Below, piece by piece: positions 62,938 through 64,000 of a stretch of DNA of 64,000 nucleotides. A program made the position numbers and the translations under genes. The notes under the pieces were generated by a model. The model did no database searches, had not been told where the DNA came from, and saw nothing but the letters and a program-made list of their open reading frames with translations. The DNA lies in assembly GCA_014526335.1 (NCBI GenBank), contig JACTAT010000045.1, positions 1,300,532 through 1,364,531 on the forward strand, in the 5' to 3' direction. Each line of letters opens with the position of its first letter. The stretch's first letter is position 1. This DNA is from Chrysaora quinquecirrha (lineage: Eukaryota > Cnidaria > Scyphozoa > Semaeostomeae > Pelagiidae).

Positions 62938-64000
62938 CATTGGCGCCGCAAAGATTACAAGTTCAAGAAGACATGCCATCAGAACATCAAAAGAACGCTC
63001 ACGAAGAACTTTTCGATGGAAAAAAGTTTAAGTCAACACCAAAGCTAATACCAAATCTATTCAACAAAGAAGAATACCTCCTGCATGAAAGAAATTTGAA
63101 GCAGTGTTTGGAATTGGGTTTGAAGCTGACAAAAGTTCATGAAATCATCGAATTCAAGCAAAGTCTATGGTTGAAAGAATACATTGATTTTAATACCCAG
63201 AAGAGAACACATGCAAGAAACGACTTTGAAAAAGATCTGTTCAAGTTGATGAACAATTCCGTGTTCGGGAAGACGATGGAAAATGTTCGAAATCATGGAC
63301 CTTTGAAATCTGTACTGATGGAGAAGTCTTGAGGAAATGGGTAAGAAATCCAAACTTTACGGAGTAATTGAAATCAACGAAGACACGCTTTTGGTTGAGA
63401 AAAAGAAGAAGAAAGTTACACTCAACAAACCAATGTATATTGGTTTCAGCATATTGGATATTAGCAAAACATTGATGTATGATTTCCACTATAACTTTGC
63501 AAAGCCAAACCTTCCAAATGTTGAGCTATGCTACATGTATACTGATAGTTTCATCTACGACATACCAATGTCTAAAGATCAAGTCGATAAAGTATTGAAA
63601 GATCACAAAGATGGATTCGATTTCAGCAATTATGATAAAGAACATCCAAATTACTCTACAAGAAACAAGAAAGTTATCGGGAAAATGAAAGACGAGCTTG
63701 GTGGTGTGGGAATGAAAGAATTTGTTGGATTGAGATCAAAGATGTATAGCTGTCAAATCAATGGTGGAAATACAATCAAAAAAGCGAAAGGAATCAAAAA
63801 GTATGTTGTGAAGAAGCAAATGAAGCTTGAAGATTATGTGAAATGTTTGATGGAAATAAGAGCGGATGCACACATTCAACGCAACATTGAATCACAATGT
63901 CACACCATCTACACTACGGAAAGAAAAAAGGCATCGCTGAATCCCTTTGATGATAAAAGATACATTCTTGATGATGGATTGAACACGCTGCCATATGGAC
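62938..64000 (+). pseudogene. Polinton DNA polymerase B, copy 3, C-terminal half, running off the window
   Basis: It resumes at LAPQRLQVQEDMPSEHQKN and runs through motif B (KLMNNSVFGKTMENV, about 63,245). It then loses frame at two places where a T run is one base shorter than in copy 2 (63,301-63,304 and about 63,354-63,357). It continues in the original frame with motif C reading CYMYTDSF (about 63,530) as in copy 2. The last bases in the window are still coding (NTLPYG). Motif A is missing because the left deletion removed it. Confidence 0.88.

Larger units (their letters stand above)
55057..64000. other. Recent duplicate of 33.64-43.5 kb (Polinton copy 3), offset about 21.4 kb
   Basis: From 55,057 (AAACCGCTAGTCTCG) the sequence follows 33,640 onward with only occasional differences: promoter, polymerase N-terminal half with its intron, X-s, X-l with the 89-bp array, and polymerase C-terminal half. 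The two copies differ by a deletion of polymerase sequence on both sides of X in copy 3 and by scattered single-base indels, mostly in homopolymers. The duplicate continues past the window end. Confidence 0.92.

Overview
The window is nuclear DNA of an animal. It has spliceosomal-type introns, Polinton/Maverick elements, a CR1/L2-like LINE whose ORF2 carries a PHD finger, a Ty3/Gypsy retrotransposon, a piggyBac-type non-autonomous element, a tRNA-headed SINE and a G2E3-like HECT ligase gene. This mix suggests an early-branching or marine invertebrate (a cnidarian would fit), but the species cannot be fixed from the sequence. The DNA is AT-rich and dominated by mobile and tandem repeats. Few genes look intact.

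Layout. 0-11.6 kb: a HECT ubiquitin ligase gene (+); a broken integrase-like transposase; minisatellites; a degenerate coiled-coil kinase (-); an unrecognised degraded coding stretch; and a tandem array of nine exon-like cassettes (-, 9.87-11.55 kb). 12.0-20.7 kb: old, eroded Polinton copy 1. Its DNA polymerase (+) converges on a block of minus-strand late genes: protease, major capsid protein, penton-like protein, integrase, a small basic protein, packaging ATPase and an unknown gene. 20.7-27.7 kb: a phage-like ORF; an acidic/lysine-rich ORF split by a piggyBac-type element; a degraded Helitron-like Rep-helicase; short ORFs next to a 405-bp repeat. 27.7-31.0 kb: a 50-bp satellite with an 830-bp higher-order repeat. 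31-33.1 kb: unrecognised ORFs and the second 405-bp repeat.

33.1-50.85 kb: Polinton copy 2, younger, carrying nested insertions. A roughly 5.8-kb non-coding composite (called X-s and X-l here) sits inside the polymerase gene, and a LINE (45.5-49.9 kb) sits between capsid genes. A Gypsy element (50.85-55.06 kb) cuts the penton gene and is itself cut at about 55,056. There Polinton copy 3 begins, a near-identical duplicate of copy 2 offset by about 21.4 kb, which runs out of the window.

The most striking observation is the Polinton end promoter. Upstream of the polymerase gene in copies 2 and 3 lie three extended heat-shock elements (alternating GAA/TTC at exact 5-bp spacing, runs of 5, 7 and 9 units), CCAAT boxes, a TATA box and an initiator: the layout of an hsp70-type promoter. 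The opposite end of copy 1, which would drive the late genes, has its own 16-unit GAA/TTC array. This suggests a heat- or stress-inducible virus-like element. Other notable points are a 106-nt intron in the polymerase gene of copies 2 and 3 that copy 1 lacks, the exon-cassette array, and composite X at two different places in paralogous polymerase genes. All homologies come from reading motifs; no search was run.
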